From: CAWBYL01 sp963793025
GTDB lineage: Bacteria > Actinomycetota > Acidimicrobiia > Acidimicrobiales > Acidimicrobilacustridaceae
Length of the DNA: 64,000 nt
Assembly: GCA_963793025.1 (NCBI GenBank)
Contig: CAWBYL010000004.1
Coordinates: forward strand, 1 to 64,000
Direction of reading: 5' to 3'
Below the pieces are notes generated by a model. That model made no database searches. It saw only the letters and a program-made list of their open reading frames with translations, and was not told the DNA's origin. The position numbers were made by a program, and so were the translations under genes. Below, piece by piece: positions 39,557 to 48,122 of the stretch (position 1 is its first letter; each line of letters opens with the position of its first letter).

Positions 39557-41079
39557 GCGAGATCGATCCCCGCACCCCGGTCGTGGTCGGTGCCGCCGAG
39601 GTCGTCCACCGCCCCGGTTCCGACTTCATCCCTTCGTCGGCTACTGATCTGCTCGTCGAGGCGGCCCACGCCGCGCTGGATTCCTCCGGCGCGGCGGCGG
39701 AGCTGGGCTCGGTCGTCGGCGAAGTCGTCGTTCCCCACGGCACCTGGACCGAGAGCGATCCGGGCCGGGCGGTGGTCGCCACGATCGGCGCGCCCGGTGC
39801 CCGGAGCATCCGCACCGAGCTGGGCGTGCTCCAGCTCACGCTGGTGGGCCGGGCCATCGAGTCCGTGGCCGGCGGGGCGGCCGAGGCCGTCCTCGTCGTG
39901 GGCGGGGAGAACCGTTGGTCGGGTGTGGTGGCGGGCAAGGCCGGTGACGAGGTTCCGGCCCCACCGGCGCAGGCCACCGACAGCGAGCCCGACGAGATCA
40001 TCGCTCCGACCGACAGCATCATCTCGCCCGTCGAGATCGAACGGAACCTCACCACCGCGGCGCACCAGTACGCCATCATCGAGAGCGCCATCCGCCATGC
40101 CGCCGGCTCAACGGTCAAGGAGCACCAGTGGTGGCTCGGTGAGCTCTGGTCCTCCTTCGCCCGGGTGGCGGCCACTGCCCCGGCGGGCTGGGACCAGCGA
40201 GGGATGGGGCCCGACGACATCTCCCGGGCGTCGGCCACCAACCGACTCATCGCCGCGCCGTACCCGAAGTGGCTCGTGTCGCAGTGGAACGTCGACCAGG
40301 CCGCCGCCCTCGTCGTGACCACTGTCGGTGCCGCCCGCCGCCTGGGCATCGACGAGCAACGTTGGGTGTTCCCCCGAGCCCTCGCCCTGTCCAACCTCGT
40401 GGTTCCCATGACGGAGCGGGCCGAGCTGTATCGGTGGCCGGCGTTCGGCGTGTGCGCCGGGCGAGCGCTCGAAGCCGCCGGGGTGGAACCGGAGGACATC
40501 GGCCCGATCGACCTCTACAGCTGCTTCCCGGCCGCCATCCAGATCCAGTCCGACGAGCTGTCCCGCCGATTCGGCGTCGACCGTCTCCAGTTCGATCGGC
40601 CGTCGACGCTGCGGCCCCTCACCATCACCGGAGGGATGACCTTCGGCGGTGGTCCGTTCAACAACTACGCCCTTCAGGGGGCGGCGGCCATGGTGCGCAC
40701 ACTGCGCCAGGCGGGGCCCGGCGCCACCGGACTGACCAGTGCGGTGAGCGGTCTGCTCACGAAGCCCGCGGTGGCCGTCTGGTCCACCACCGCCCCCGCG
40801 GAGCCGGCCGCGGTGCTCGACGTCACCGCCGAGGCCGACGCCGCCACCGCTCGGCGACCCGTGGACGCCGACCTCGTCGGATCGGCCTCCGTCGTCGGTG
40901 CCACGGTGATCCCCGACCGGGACGGCGACCTGACCACCGTGGTGGTCGTGGAGTCCGGCAACGGGGTCCGCACGGTGGCCCAGAGCCGAGATCGATCGGT
41001 GGGCGACCGCTTCCTCGTCGAGGACATGGTGGGGGAGCCGGTGCTGCTCACCGCCCCCGGCGAGTTCGCGCCCGGATGA
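39553..41079 (+). CDS. Thiolase-like protein, SCP-x / acetyl-CoA acetyltransferase family
   Basis: A 508-aa protein of the thiolase superfamily, SCP-x branch. RTPVVVGAAEVVHRP starts the N-terminal domain; VGRAIESVAGGAAEAVLVVGGENRWSG follows; DLYSCFPAAIQIQSDEL and LTITGGMTFGGGPFNNYALQG correspond to the C-terminal thiolase region with the GGGP active-site loop. An OB-fold-like C-terminal domain (TAPAEPAAVLDVTAEADA...) is added. The usual N-terminal nucleophilic Cys is not obvious, as in many SCP-x-like proteins, so thiolysis is uncertain. ATG 39553 overlaps the hydrolase stop. The gene ends just before a palindromic operator and the amidohydrolase gene at 41175. Confidence 0.82.
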   Translation: MSEIDPRTPVVVGAAEVVHRPGSDFIPSSATDLLVEAAHAALDSSGAAAELGSVVGEVVVPHGTWTESDPGRAVVATIGAPGARSIRTELGVLQLTLVGRAIESVAGGAAEAVLVVGGENRWSGVVAGKAGDEVPAPPAQATDSEPDEIIAPTDSIISPVEIERNLTTAAHQYAIIESAIRHAAGSTVKEHQWWLGELWSSFARVAATAPAGWDQRGMGPDDISRASATNRLIAAPYPKWLVSQWNVDQAAALVVTTVGAARRLGIDEQRWVFPRALALSNLVVPMTERAELYRWPAFGVCAGRALEAAGVEPEDIGPIDLYSCFPAAIQIQSDELSRRFGVDRLQFDRPSTLRPLTITGGMTFGGGPFNNYALQGAAAMVRTLRQAGPGATGLTSAVSGLLTKPAVAVWSTTAPAEPAAVLDVTAEADAATARRPVDADLVGSASVVGATVIPDRDGDLTTVVVVESGNGVRTVAQSRDRSVGDRFLVEDMVGEPVLLTAPGEFAPG

Positions 41080-41104
41080 CAGAGCCGAGCGCGACCGTGG
41101 CAAA

Positions 41105-41119
41105 CTGACGGTCCGTCAG
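41105..41119. promoter_or_regulatory. Perfect palindrome, TetR-type operator candidate
   Basis: CTGACGG T CCGTCAG: a 15-bp perfect palindrome, 56 nt before the amidohydrolase ATG. Symmetry, size and position are typical of operators for TetR-family repressors; a tetR gene lies at 54059. Confidence 0.5.
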
Positions 41120-41174
41120 ATCTGGGGACGTTCCCGGGGGCGATGCCCGTCATGGGCAAGGAGGCAGCGACGCC

Positions 41175-42383
41175 ATGGAGATCCCACGCATCATCTCGGT
41201 CGACGACCACGTGGTCGAACCGCCGGACCTGTGGACCGCCCGTCTGCCCGCGAAGTACGCCGACCGGGCGCCCCGCGTGGTGCGCGAGAAGGTCCGCATG
41301 AACCTCGTCGGCGGGTACAACTTCGAGGTCGGCGTGCCCGACGGCGTCGAGTGCGATGTCTGGTACTACGACGACCTCGTCTATCCGTTCACCCGCCTGT
41401 CGGCCGCCGTCGGCGCCGAGGTGGTGAAGAACGAGCCGTGCACCTTCGACGACATCCTGCCCGGGTGCTACGACCAGTCCGCCCGCCTGGCCGACATGAC
41501 GGCCAACCACGTGGAGGCGTCGATCTGCTTCCCGAACATCCTCCCGCGCTTCTGTGGGCAGGCGTTCTACGAGCGGGAGGACAAGGACTTCGCCCTGTTG
41601 TGCATCCAGGTCTACAACGACTGGATGATCGACGAGTGGTGCGGCGGCGAGGGCCGGGGCCGGCTCATCCCGCTCACCATGGTTCCGCTCTGGGACGCCG
41701 ATCTGGCCGCCGCCGAGGTGCGCCGCTGCGCCGACAAGGGCAGCCATGCCGTCACCTTCAGCGAGAGCCCCGTGCCCCTCGGCCTGCCGTCGGTGCACTC
41801 GGGCTTCTGGGAGCCGTTCTTCGCGGCGTGCGCCGAGACCGACACCGTGTTGAACATGCACATCGGGTCGTCGTCGAAGATGCCCTCCACCGCGCCCGAC
41901 GCCCCGTTCATCATCTCGTCGACGCTGACCTTCCAGAACGCCATGGGCTCGGTGCTCGACTACGTCTTCGGCGGGGTGTTCGACCGTCATCCCACGCTGC
42001 GGGTGGCCTACAGCGAGGGTCAGGCCGGCTGGCTGCCCTACGTGCTGGAGCGGGCCGACAAGCTCTGGGAGGAGCGCCTCCTCGACGACACCGGCTTCGG
42101 GTCGAAGCTGCCCCAGCCGCCGTCGACCTACATGAAGAGCAACGTTTGGTACTGCATCTTCGACGACGAGACGGCCATGCGGAACCGCGACGTGATCGGC
42201 ATCGACCGCCTCACCTTCGAGGTCGACTACCCCCACGCCGACTCCACCTTCCCGCACAGCAAGGACGTGGCCGAGCGCATCGCGGCCAAGGCCGGTCTGA
42301 ACGAGGCCGAGGCCTACAAGTTCTTCCGGGGCAACGCCATCGAGCTCTACAAGCTCGACCAGTACTTCGGCATCCCTGAGTAG
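41175..42383 (+). CDS. Amidohydrolase_2 family metal-dependent hydrolase (first of three)
   Basis: A 402-aa TIM-barrel amidohydrolase of the ACMSD-like (amidohydrolase_2) group, which carries out decarboxylations, hydrations or C-C cleavage on ring-opened or aromatic acids. Metal-site elements are SVDDHVVEPPDLW at the N-terminus, LNMHIGSSSKMP (His), and FEVDYPHADSTFP near the C-terminus (catalytic Asp). Proteins of this layout are numerous in Acidimicrobiia and mycobacteria and few have known substrates. An AAGGAGG ribosome-binding site (41158-41164) precedes ATG 41175, and a palindromic operator lies upstream. Paralogues are at 50546 and 52693. Confidence 0.88.
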   Translation: MEIPRIISVDDHVVEPPDLWTARLPAKYADRAPRVVREKVRMNLVGGYNFEVGVPDGVECDVWYYDDLVYPFTRLSAAVGAEVVKNEPCTFDDILPGCYDQSARLADMTANHVEASICFPNILPRFCGQAFYEREDKDFALLCIQVYNDWMIDEWCGGEGRGRLIPLTMVPLWDADLAAAEVRRCADKGSHAVTFSESPVPLGLPSVHSGFWEPFFAACAETDTVLNMHIGSSSKMPSTAPDAPFIISSTLTFQNAMGSVLDYVFGGVFDRHPTLRVAYSEGQAGWLPYVLERADKLWEERLLDDTGFGSKLPQPPSTYMKSNVWYCIFDDETAMRNRDVIGIDRLTFEVDYPHADSTFPHSKDVAERIAAKAGLNEAEAYKFFRGNAIELYKLDQYFGIPE

Positions 42384-42424
42384 CGGCGTCCGCCCCCCGA
42401 ACCGGGAAGGTCGAGCGGGGACGG

Positions 42425-42844
42425 TCAGGCCGGGCCGGGCGGATGTTCGTCGAAGTACTCGACGATCGCCGGCATCTGTCCTTCGAAGCCCCCGGGGGCT
42501 CCGAGGTTGAGGGCGCCGGCGGGCGCGTCGCCGGAGTTCCTGAAGTCGTGCGTCGCTCCACCGGGAACGAGGACGAAGGTCCCTCGAGGTGCCGAGATCC
42601 ACTCGTCGTCGACGAGGAAGTCCATCGTGCCCTCGAGGACGTAGAAGACGTCGTCCTCGTCGTGCGAGTGAGCGCCCGGTCCGGCGGTGTGAGGATCGAG
42701 CCACCACTCCGACACGTTGTAGCGGCCGTCGGTCTCGTCGGCGTCGGCCTTGAACACGGAGTGCATCCGGCCCATCTCGTACGGACGTCCTTCGCCGGGG
42801 CCGAGGACGACGGCACGGCGTGTCGGTCCCGTTCCATCGCTCAT
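42425..42844 (-). CDS. Cupin-domain protein
   Basis: A 139-aa single-domain cupin. Cupin motif 1 is GPGAHSHDEDDVFYVLEGTMDFLVDDEW, giving two His and a Glu as metal ligands. Motif 2 is LVPGGATHDFRNSG with the last His. Such small cupins are isomerases, dioxygenases or sugar-binding sensors; the target is unknown. ATG 42844 has TATGCT 6 nt upstream on the minus strand, suggesting a leaderless message; a longer open frame upstream looks non-coding. The gene is convergent with the amidohydrolase and 61 nt from the next minus-strand gene. Confidence 0.87.
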   Translation of the reverse strand: MSDGTGPTRRAVVLGPGEGRPYEMGRMHSVFKADADETDGRYNVSEWWLDPHTAGPGAHSHDEDDVFYVLEGTMDFLVDDEWISAPRGTFVLVPGGATHDFRNSGDAPAGALNLGAPGGFEGQMPAIVEYFDEHPPGPA

Positions 42845-42850
42845 CGGTTC

Positions 42851-42856
42851 AGCATA
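42851..42856 (-). promoter_or_regulatory. Leaderless -10 (TATGCT) for the cupin gene
   Basis: On the minus strand TATGCT is followed by 6 nt and the ATG, with no ribosome-binding site. Confidence 0.45.
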
Positions 42857-42905
42857 GGAACCCACGGCATCGGCGGGGATCGGGGCTCGGACAGTTCGTC
42901 GGAAC

Positions 42906-43337
42906 TCAGACGTAGATCTTGTGGACCTTCTTCGACGCCCGGGCGAGCCGCACCTCTTCGAACACGAGGTCCGGCTCGAGCTCCACGACCGCCACCTCGT
43001 CACGGCGCCCGGCGATGAGCCTGAGAGGGGCGGGCCGCTCGCCGCTCCACTCGAGCAGCTCGTGCAGCTCGGAGCGCGTTCTCCGGCCGGGACCGGCTCC
43101 GTAGTTGATCGCCGACCGCCACACCGCGCCGTGGTCGGTGTCGACGACAGTGGCGATCACGCCGGCGTGATCGACGACGACGACGAGGTTCGTGGCGCTA
43201 CCGCTGCGGACGTCCTCGATGGCGCGTTCGTAGTCCGTCAGCGGGATCTCGACGGCGAACCAGTCGAGGAGCTCCGCCGCGGTGACGTCACCGTGGCTCA
43301 TCGGACCACGTCCCGCGTGGCGGTGGAAGTACCCCAT
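42906..43337 (-). CDS. Hypothetical protein
   Basis: A 143-aa soluble protein with no family that I recognise. I start at ATG 43337 (MGYFHRHAGRGPMSHGDV) because GAGGAGG lies about 11 nt upstream; ATG 43301 (MSHGDVTAAELLDWFAVEIP) and ATG 43382 are alternatives. The body (ATNLVVVVDHAGVIATVVDTDHGAVWRSAINYGAG) is beta-rich and the C-terminus (RLIAGRRDEVAVVELEPDLVFEEVRLARASKKVHKIYV) is basic. A 13-bp palindrome lies 67 nt upstream. The neighbours give no functional hint. Confidence 0.55.
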   Translation of the reverse strand: MGYFHRHAGRGPMSHGDVTAAELLDWFAVEIPLTDYERAIEDVRSGSATNLVVVVDHAGVIATVVDTDHGAVWRSAINYGAGPGRRTRSELHELLEWSGERPAPLRLIAGRRDEVAVVELEPDLVFEEVRLARASKKVHKIYV

Positions 43338-43403
43338 CGGTTGCTTCTCGCCTCCTCGCCCAACGGTCGCTCGTTGGTTCATCGGACGCTCGTCGGGTGC
43401 GCT

Positions 43404-43416
43404 ACATGAGTCATGT
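43404..43416. promoter_or_regulatory. Perfect 13-bp palindrome
   Basis: ACATGA G TCATGT between the hypothetical gene at 42906 and the phosphatase-like gene at 43464. It is a candidate operator only; no consensus is recognised. Confidence 0.3.
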
Positions 43417-43463
43417 GGCCCACTTCGCCGGCTACGCGTCGCCTGTCGTCGACTGATCGGGCC

Positions 43464-44213
43464 TCACGGTAGGCGCAGATCGGCCACGACGGGGTAGTGG
43501 TCGGAGGCCGTGCCGGCGGCGGACCAGACCTGGCCGGAGACGATCTCCCACTCGGACGAGACCAGGACGTGGTCGAGTCGACGACCGGGCTCGCGCTCGA
43601 AGGCGGTCGCGGTCGGCCCCGCCCCGTCGGGTAGGACCGAGCGCAGGCCGTGGGTGAGCAGAGGAGCGAGCTCGGCGTCATCGAGGGTGGCGTTGAAGTC
43701 GCCCAGGACGATCGTCGGCCGTTGCGGTGCGGCGGTCAGCTCGGCCACCAGTTGGGCGGCCGCGGCGTGCCGGGCGCGTTCCGAGTGCGACGCGAAGTGG
43801 GTGTTCACCACCCGGAAGGACGAGCCTCGCTCGTCGGCGTCGAGGTCGACCCACGTGGCGATCCGTGGCGCGTCGGCATCGACGGCCCGCGTTCCCGATC
43901 GCTCGGGCTGCTCGCCGAACCAGCGGGTGGCCGCCCCGGTCACCTCCAGCCGGTCGGTTCTCCACAGGACGGGCGCCGCTTCGCCGCGCCCGCCTCGCCC
44001 GCGGCCCGAGCCGACAGCGTCCCAGCAACCGTCGGGCCGGCACCGACGGAGCAGCCACCGGCGTTGGAAGGCGAAGGCCTCCTGCACGCCCAGCACGTCC
44101 GGCTCGAGTTCGGCGAGGACGTCACGGACCCGGGGCCGGCGCCACCACCAGAACGACCGACGGTCGAACGAGAAGCCGGACCGGATGTTCCAGGTGGCGA
44201 CGCGGACATGCAC
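43464..44213 (-). CDS. Endonuclease/exonuclease/phosphatase family protein
   Basis: A 249-aa protein with the EEP (DNase I-like) fold, found in nucleases and phosphoesterases of nucleic acids, inositides or lipids. VRVATWNIRSGFSF is the first metal motif, ELEPDVLGVQEAFAF the catalytic Glu, VVNTHFASHSERAR the His, IVLGDFNATLDDAEL the Asp/Asn pair, and TASDHYPVVADL the final Asp-His. All catalytic positions are kept. GTG 44213 gives VHVRVATWN directly at the domain; a longer frame to 44282 overlaps the promoter of the divergent SDR and is less likely. No signal peptide is seen. Confidence 0.87.
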   Translation of the reverse strand: MHVRVATWNIRSGFSFDRRSFWWWRRPRVRDVLAELEPDVLGVQEAFAFQRRWLLRRCRPDGCWDAVGSGRGRGGRGEAAPVLWRTDRLEVTGAATRWFGEQPERSGTRAVDADAPRIATWVDLDADERGSSFRVVNTHFASHSERARHAAAAQLVAELTAAPQRPTIVLGDFNATLDDAELAPLLTHGLRSVLPDGAGPTATAFEREPGRRLDHVLVSSEWEIVSGQVWSAAGTASDHYPVVADLRLP

Positions 44214-44331
44214 GGCCCTACTCGTAGTCCACCCGTCGCTGACCCGCCGCCATGGTGTTGGACAGGTGCTTGACTCTGCCAAGTAGTCTGCCGGAGGACC
44301 GGCGCACGGCCGCTCGCATCAAGGGGGAACG

Positions 44332-45132
44332 ATGGACCAACGACTGCTCGACAAGGTCGCGGTGATCACCGGGGCGGGAGACGGCATCGGCCACGGGATC
44401 GCCCGCCGCTTCGCCCAGGAGGGCGCACGCGTGGTCGTGGCCGAGATCGACGAGGTGCGGGGGCCGGCGGTGGCCGAGGAGCTCACGAAGGACTTCGGTA
44501 CCGAGGCCTTCTACATCCACACCGACGCCACGCTCCAGGCCGACAACGAGGCCATGATCGCCGCTGCCGTCGAGCGGTGGGGCAGCGTCGACATCCTCGT
44601 CAACAACGCGTGGGGTGGCGACCGGGCCGGTCTCAAGCGCACCGACCAGATGCCCACCGACGCCATGTTCCACGCCCTGAACATGAAGCTGATGGGCCCG
44701 TTCTGGGCCATGCAGGCGGCCTTCCCCCACATGCGGTCCCAGGGCTGGGGCCGCATCATCAGCCTCTGCTCGCTGAACGGCGTGAACGCCCACATGGGGT
44801 CGGTCCACTACAACTCGTCGGCCGAGGCCCTGCGCGCCCTCACCCGCACCGCCGCCCGCGAGTGGGCGCCCTACGGCATCACCGCCAACGCCATCTGCCC
44901 CGGGGCCAAGACCGCGGCGTTCCGGGCCTTCCACGACATGGCGCCGGCGATGGCTGACGCCTCGGAAGCAGCCAACCCGATGGGTCACCTGGGCGATCCC
45001 GAGACCGACATCGGCCCGGTCGCCTTCTTCCTCGCCAGCGAGGACTCCCGCTACATCACCGGCAACACGCTCTACGCCGACGGGGGCAGCCACATCAACG
45101 GCGCCACCTGGGTGCCCGAGTTCGAGGACTGA
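44332..45132 (+). CDS. Short-chain dehydrogenase/reductase family protein lacking the catalytic Lys
   Basis: A 266-aa SDR. The nucleotide-binding TGAGDGIG (residues 14-21), NNAWGG in place of NNAG, and C-terminal ICPGAKT and LYADGGSH are present. Catalytic Ser147 and Tyr160 are in place, but the YxxxK motif reads YNSSA: Lys164 is Ala. In classical SDRs this Lys lowers the Tyr pKa and holds the cofactor, so activity may be reduced, shifted to lyase/hydratase-type chemistry, or lost. The codon is clearly GCC, with no frameshift. ATG 44332 follows AAGGGGG. The gene is isolated, ends at a hairpin, and precedes the LLM oxidoreductase on the same strand. Confidence 0.88.
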   Translation: MDQRLLDKVAVITGAGDGIGHGIARRFAQEGARVVVAEIDEVRGPAVAEELTKDFGTEAFYIHTDATLQADNEAMIAAAVERWGSVDILVNNAWGGDRAGLKRTDQMPTDAMFHALNMKLMGPFWAMQAAFPHMRSQGWGRIISLCSLNGVNAHMGSVHYNSSAEALRALTRTAAREWAPYGITANAICPGAKTAAFRAFHDMAPAMADASEAANPMGHLGDPETDIGPVAFFLASEDSRYITGNTLYADGGSHINGATWVPEFED

Positions 45133-45142
45133 GAGCAGATCT

Positions 45143-45168
45143 CCGACCGGTCGACCCGACCCGGTCGG
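45143..45168 (+). terminator. Hairpin after the SDR gene
   Basis: CCGACCGG (45143-45150) and CCGGTCGG (45161-45168), an 8-bp stem with a 10-nt loop, 10 nt after the stop. No T-run. Confidence 0.55.
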
Positions 45169-45333
45169 GGCGATCGGCGTGTGGTCGGCACGGGGGAGCG
45201 TGCGGATCACGCGTCGATCGTGGTGGGGTCCCCGACCACCCGTGGGTCGCCCAGAGTTCCTGACGGGTCATCGGTTGCGCGAGGATCCGCTGTCGATCAA
45301 ACCGCCCGCGGAGGGCGGGACGGGGAGAAGACC

Positions 45334-46344
45334 ATGAAGCTCGGACTGGTGTGGGGCTACTGGACGGCGCAGCCGCCCACGGACGTGGTGGAGCTGACCC
45401 AGGTGGCCGAAGCCGCCGGGTTCGACTCCGTGTGGACGGCCGAGTCGTGGGGGTCCGATGCGTTCACGCCGCTCACGTGGATCGCCGCCCACACGTCGAA
45501 GATCCGCCTCGGCACCTCGGTCGTGCAGCTCTCGGCCCGCACGCCGGTGGCCACCGCCATGGCGGCCATGACCCTCGACCACCTCTCGGGCGGACGCGTC
45601 GTGCTCGGCCTCGGCGTGTCCGGCCCCCAGGTGGTGGAGGGCTGGTACGGCCGCCCGTCGAACAAGCCGCTGGCCCGCACCCGCGAGTACGTCGACATCA
45701 TCCGCCAGACGCTGCGCCGGGAGGGCCCCGTCGTCAACGACGGTGAGTTCTACCCGATGCCCTACAACGGCCCCGACGCCTCGGGGCTCGGCAAGCCGCT
45801 CAAGATCATGACCCACCCGCTGCGCCCGGAGATCCCGATCGTGCTGGGGGCCGAGGGTCCGAAGAACGTCACCCAGACGGCGGAGATCGCCGACGGCTGG
45901 CTGCCGCTCTACTACTCGCCCTTCCGCCAGGAGGTGTACGCCGACCAGATCGCCGGCCGCAAGGAAGGGTTCGAGATCAACCCCATCGTCACCTTCAACG
46001 TCACCGACGACGTGGCCACCGCGCTGTGGCCGGTGAAGGCGTCACTCGGCTTCTACATCGGGGGCATGGGCGCCAAGGGGCAGAACTACCACACCAAGCT
46101 CATGGCCCGGATGGGCTTCGAGGACGAGGCCTACAAGATCCAGGACCTGTTCTTCGCGGGCAAGCGTGACGAAGCCATCGCCGCCGTGCCCGACGAGTTC
46201 GCCGACGAGATCTCCCTCGTCGGTCCGGTCGGGCGCATCAAGGAGCGCCTCGAGGCGTGGCGGGACAGCCCCATCACCACGCTCATGATCTCGGCCCGCT
46301 CTCCCGAGGCGCTCCGCCAGGCCGCCGACCTCGTGCTCGGCTGA
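45334..46344 (+). CDS. LLM-class F420-dependent oxidoreductase
   Basis: A 336-aa bacterial luciferase-like (LLM) enzyme. MKLGLVWGYWTAQPPTDVVELTQVAEAAGFDSVWTAESWGSDAFTPLTWIAAHT is typical of the actinobacterial F420-dependent subgroup, as are KIRLGTSVVQLSARTPVATAMAAMTLDHLSGGRVVLGLGVSGPQVVEGWYG and IPIVLGAEGPKNV. The cofactor (F420 rather than FMN) is inferred from similarity to that subgroup. It probably oxidises or monooxygenates a small molecule in the catabolic set around it. ATG 45334 has GGGGAGAAG 5 nt upstream. The acyl-CoA synthetase at 46388 starts 43 nt downstream on the same strand. Confidence 0.9.
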   Translation: MKLGLVWGYWTAQPPTDVVELTQVAEAAGFDSVWTAESWGSDAFTPLTWIAAHTSKIRLGTSVVQLSARTPVATAMAAMTLDHLSGGRVVLGLGVSGPQVVEGWYGRPSNKPLARTREYVDIIRQTLRREGPVVNDGEFYPMPYNGPDASGLGKPLKIMTHPLRPEIPIVLGAEGPKNVTQTAEIADGWLPLYYSPFRQEVYADQIAGRKEGFEINPIVTFNVTDDVATALWPVKASLGFYIGGMGAKGQNYHTKLMARMGFEDEAYKIQDLFFAGKRDEAIAAVPDEFADEISLVGPVGRIKERLEAWRDSPITTLMISARSPEALRQAADLVLG

Positions 46345-46387
46345 GCACCCGCTCGACCTCCTCGCCGTCGCCGTCAACGGAGCCTGC

Positions 46388-47989
46388 ATGTCCTCCCCCC
46401 GCCCCGCCACCTACAACCTCGGCGACCTGCTGACGCTCGTCGCCGAAGCTGTCCCCGACCGCTCGGCCATCATCGCCGGCGACGTCCGCCACACCTTCGC
46501 CGAGTTCGACCGGAGGACCAACCAGGTCGCCCGGATGCTGCTCGCCCGGGGACTCGAGCCGGAGGCCAAGGTGGCCATCTACTCGTGGAACCGGGCCGAA
46601 TGGGCCGAGCTGTTCTTCGGGGCGTTCAAGGCGCGAGTGGTCCCGATCAACATCAACTACCGCTACGTCGCCCACGAGCTGTCCTACGTGCTCGAGAACT
46701 CCGACGCCGAGGTGATCGTCTTCGAACGGGGCTTCGCCGACGTGGTGGCCGAGGTGAGCCCGGACCTCCCGCTGCTGCGGTCGACCGTCGTGCTCGAGGA
46801 CGGCTCCGACGGCGACGCCGGTCCGGCCCTCGGCTACGAGGCGGAGGTCACTTCCCAGCCCGACGGACCGCTCGACCTCGATCGTTCGAGCGATGACCTC
46901 TACTTCCTCTACACCGGCGGCACCACCGGCATGCCCAAGGGCGTGATGTGGCGCAACGAGGACCTGTTCTTCGCCGCGCTGTCCGGCGGGCTGGGCCCGG
47001 TACCGATCTCGAGGCCCGAGGAGATCCAGGAGCGGTCGCTGCCCGAGGACTTCGCCCGTCCCAGCCTGGTGCTGGCGCCGCTGATGCACGGAGCGGCTCA
47101 GTGGGGGATGTGCAACATGCTCTTCGCCGGCGCCGGTGTCCTCCTCTACACCGAGCGTGGACTCGATCCCCACGCGGTGTGGGCCCTGGCCGAACGGGAG
47201 AAGGCGATGGGCCTCACCATCGTCGGCGACGCCATGGGCCGGCCCCTGGCCGACGCACTGGCCGACGGCACCCACCACTACGACCTCTCGGGACTCTTCC
47301 GCATCGGCTCGGGCGGCGGCGTGTTCTCGCCGGCCGTCCAGGCCCAACTGAAGGAGCAGATCCCCCACGTCGCGGTGATGGACAGCTACGGCGCCAGCGA
47401 GACCGGTGCCGGGGGCATGAGCGCCGAGGGCGGGGCCCGCCGCTTCCACGTGTCCGACGAGATCCAGGTGCTCGACGACGAGCTCAGGCCGATCGTGCCG
47501 GGCCGAGACCAGATCGGGCGGCTGGCCCGCACCGGTCACATCCCGCTCGGCTACTACAAGGACGAGGTGAAGACGAAGGCGACCTTCCCCATCGGGCCCG
47601 ACGGGCGGCGGTGGTCAGTGCCCGGTGACTTCGCCACCGTCGACGCCGACGGGGTGGTCACCCTCCTCGGCCGGGGTTCCCAGTGCATCAACACCGGCGG
47701 CGAGAAGGTGTACCCCGAAGAGGTCGAGGAAGCGCTGAAGAGCCACCCCGAGGTGTACGACGCCCTCGTCGTGGGGCTGCCCGACGAGCGCTGGGGCGAG
47801 CGGGTCGCCGCCGTCATCCAGCCGCGAGAGGGCGCCGAGCCGTCACTGGAGTCGATCTCGGCGCACTGCCGTCAGACCATCGCCGGCTACAAGGTGCCCC
47901 GGACGGTCACCTACGTGCAGTCCATCAAGCGGTCGCCGGCGGGCAAGGCCGACTACCGATGGGCCAAGGAGATGGCCGGGTCCCACTGA
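46388..47989 (+). CDS. Acyl-CoA synthetase (FadD-type AMP-binding enzyme)
   Basis: A 533-aa adenylate-forming enzyme predicted to activate a carboxylic acid to its CoA thioester through an acyl-AMP. The P-loop is LYTGGTTGMPKGVMWRNED; the adenine motif is DSYGASETGA; the A8 hinge region has GRGSQCINTGGEKVYPEEVEEALKSHPEVYDALVVGLPDERWGERV; and the catalytic Lys is in SPAGKADYRWAK. The N-terminal domain is shorter than in long-chain FadD, and the MWRNED version is common in actinobacterial FadD3/FadD17/FadD19-like enzymes of steroid and branched-acid breakdown. The paired acyl-CoA dehydrogenase genes follow. Confidence 0.92.
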   Translation: MSSPRPATYNLGDLLTLVAEAVPDRSAIIAGDVRHTFAEFDRRTNQVARMLLARGLEPEAKVAIYSWNRAEWAELFFGAFKARVVPININYRYVAHELSYVLENSDAEVIVFERGFADVVAEVSPDLPLLRSTVVLEDGSDGDAGPALGYEAEVTSQPDGPLDLDRSSDDLYFLYTGGTTGMPKGVMWRNEDLFFAALSGGLGPVPISRPEEIQERSLPEDFARPSLVLAPLMHGAAQWGMCNMLFAGAGVLLYTERGLDPHAVWALAEREKAMGLTIVGDAMGRPLADALADGTHHYDLSGLFRIGSGGGVFSPAVQAQLKEQIPHVAVMDSYGASETGAGGMSAEGGARRFHVSDEIQVLDDELRPIVPGRDQIGRLARTGHIPLGYYKDEVKTKATFPIGPDGRRWSVPGDFATVDADGVVTLLGRGSQCINTGGEKVYPEEVEEALKSHPEVYDALVVGLPDERWGERVAAVIQPREGAEPSLESISAHCRQTIAGYKVPRTVTYVQSIKRSPAGKADYRWAKEMAGSH

Positions 47990-48122
47990 CCCGCGTTCGG
48001 CCCACGGTCGGAGCGACGATTGGTGATCCCGACCCGGTACCGATGCGGTCACGGGTCTCGCTGTGGGAGACAATGTCGTCCGTTCTCGACGAGGAGGAGC
48101 GGTCCGCCATGGTGGCCGAACG

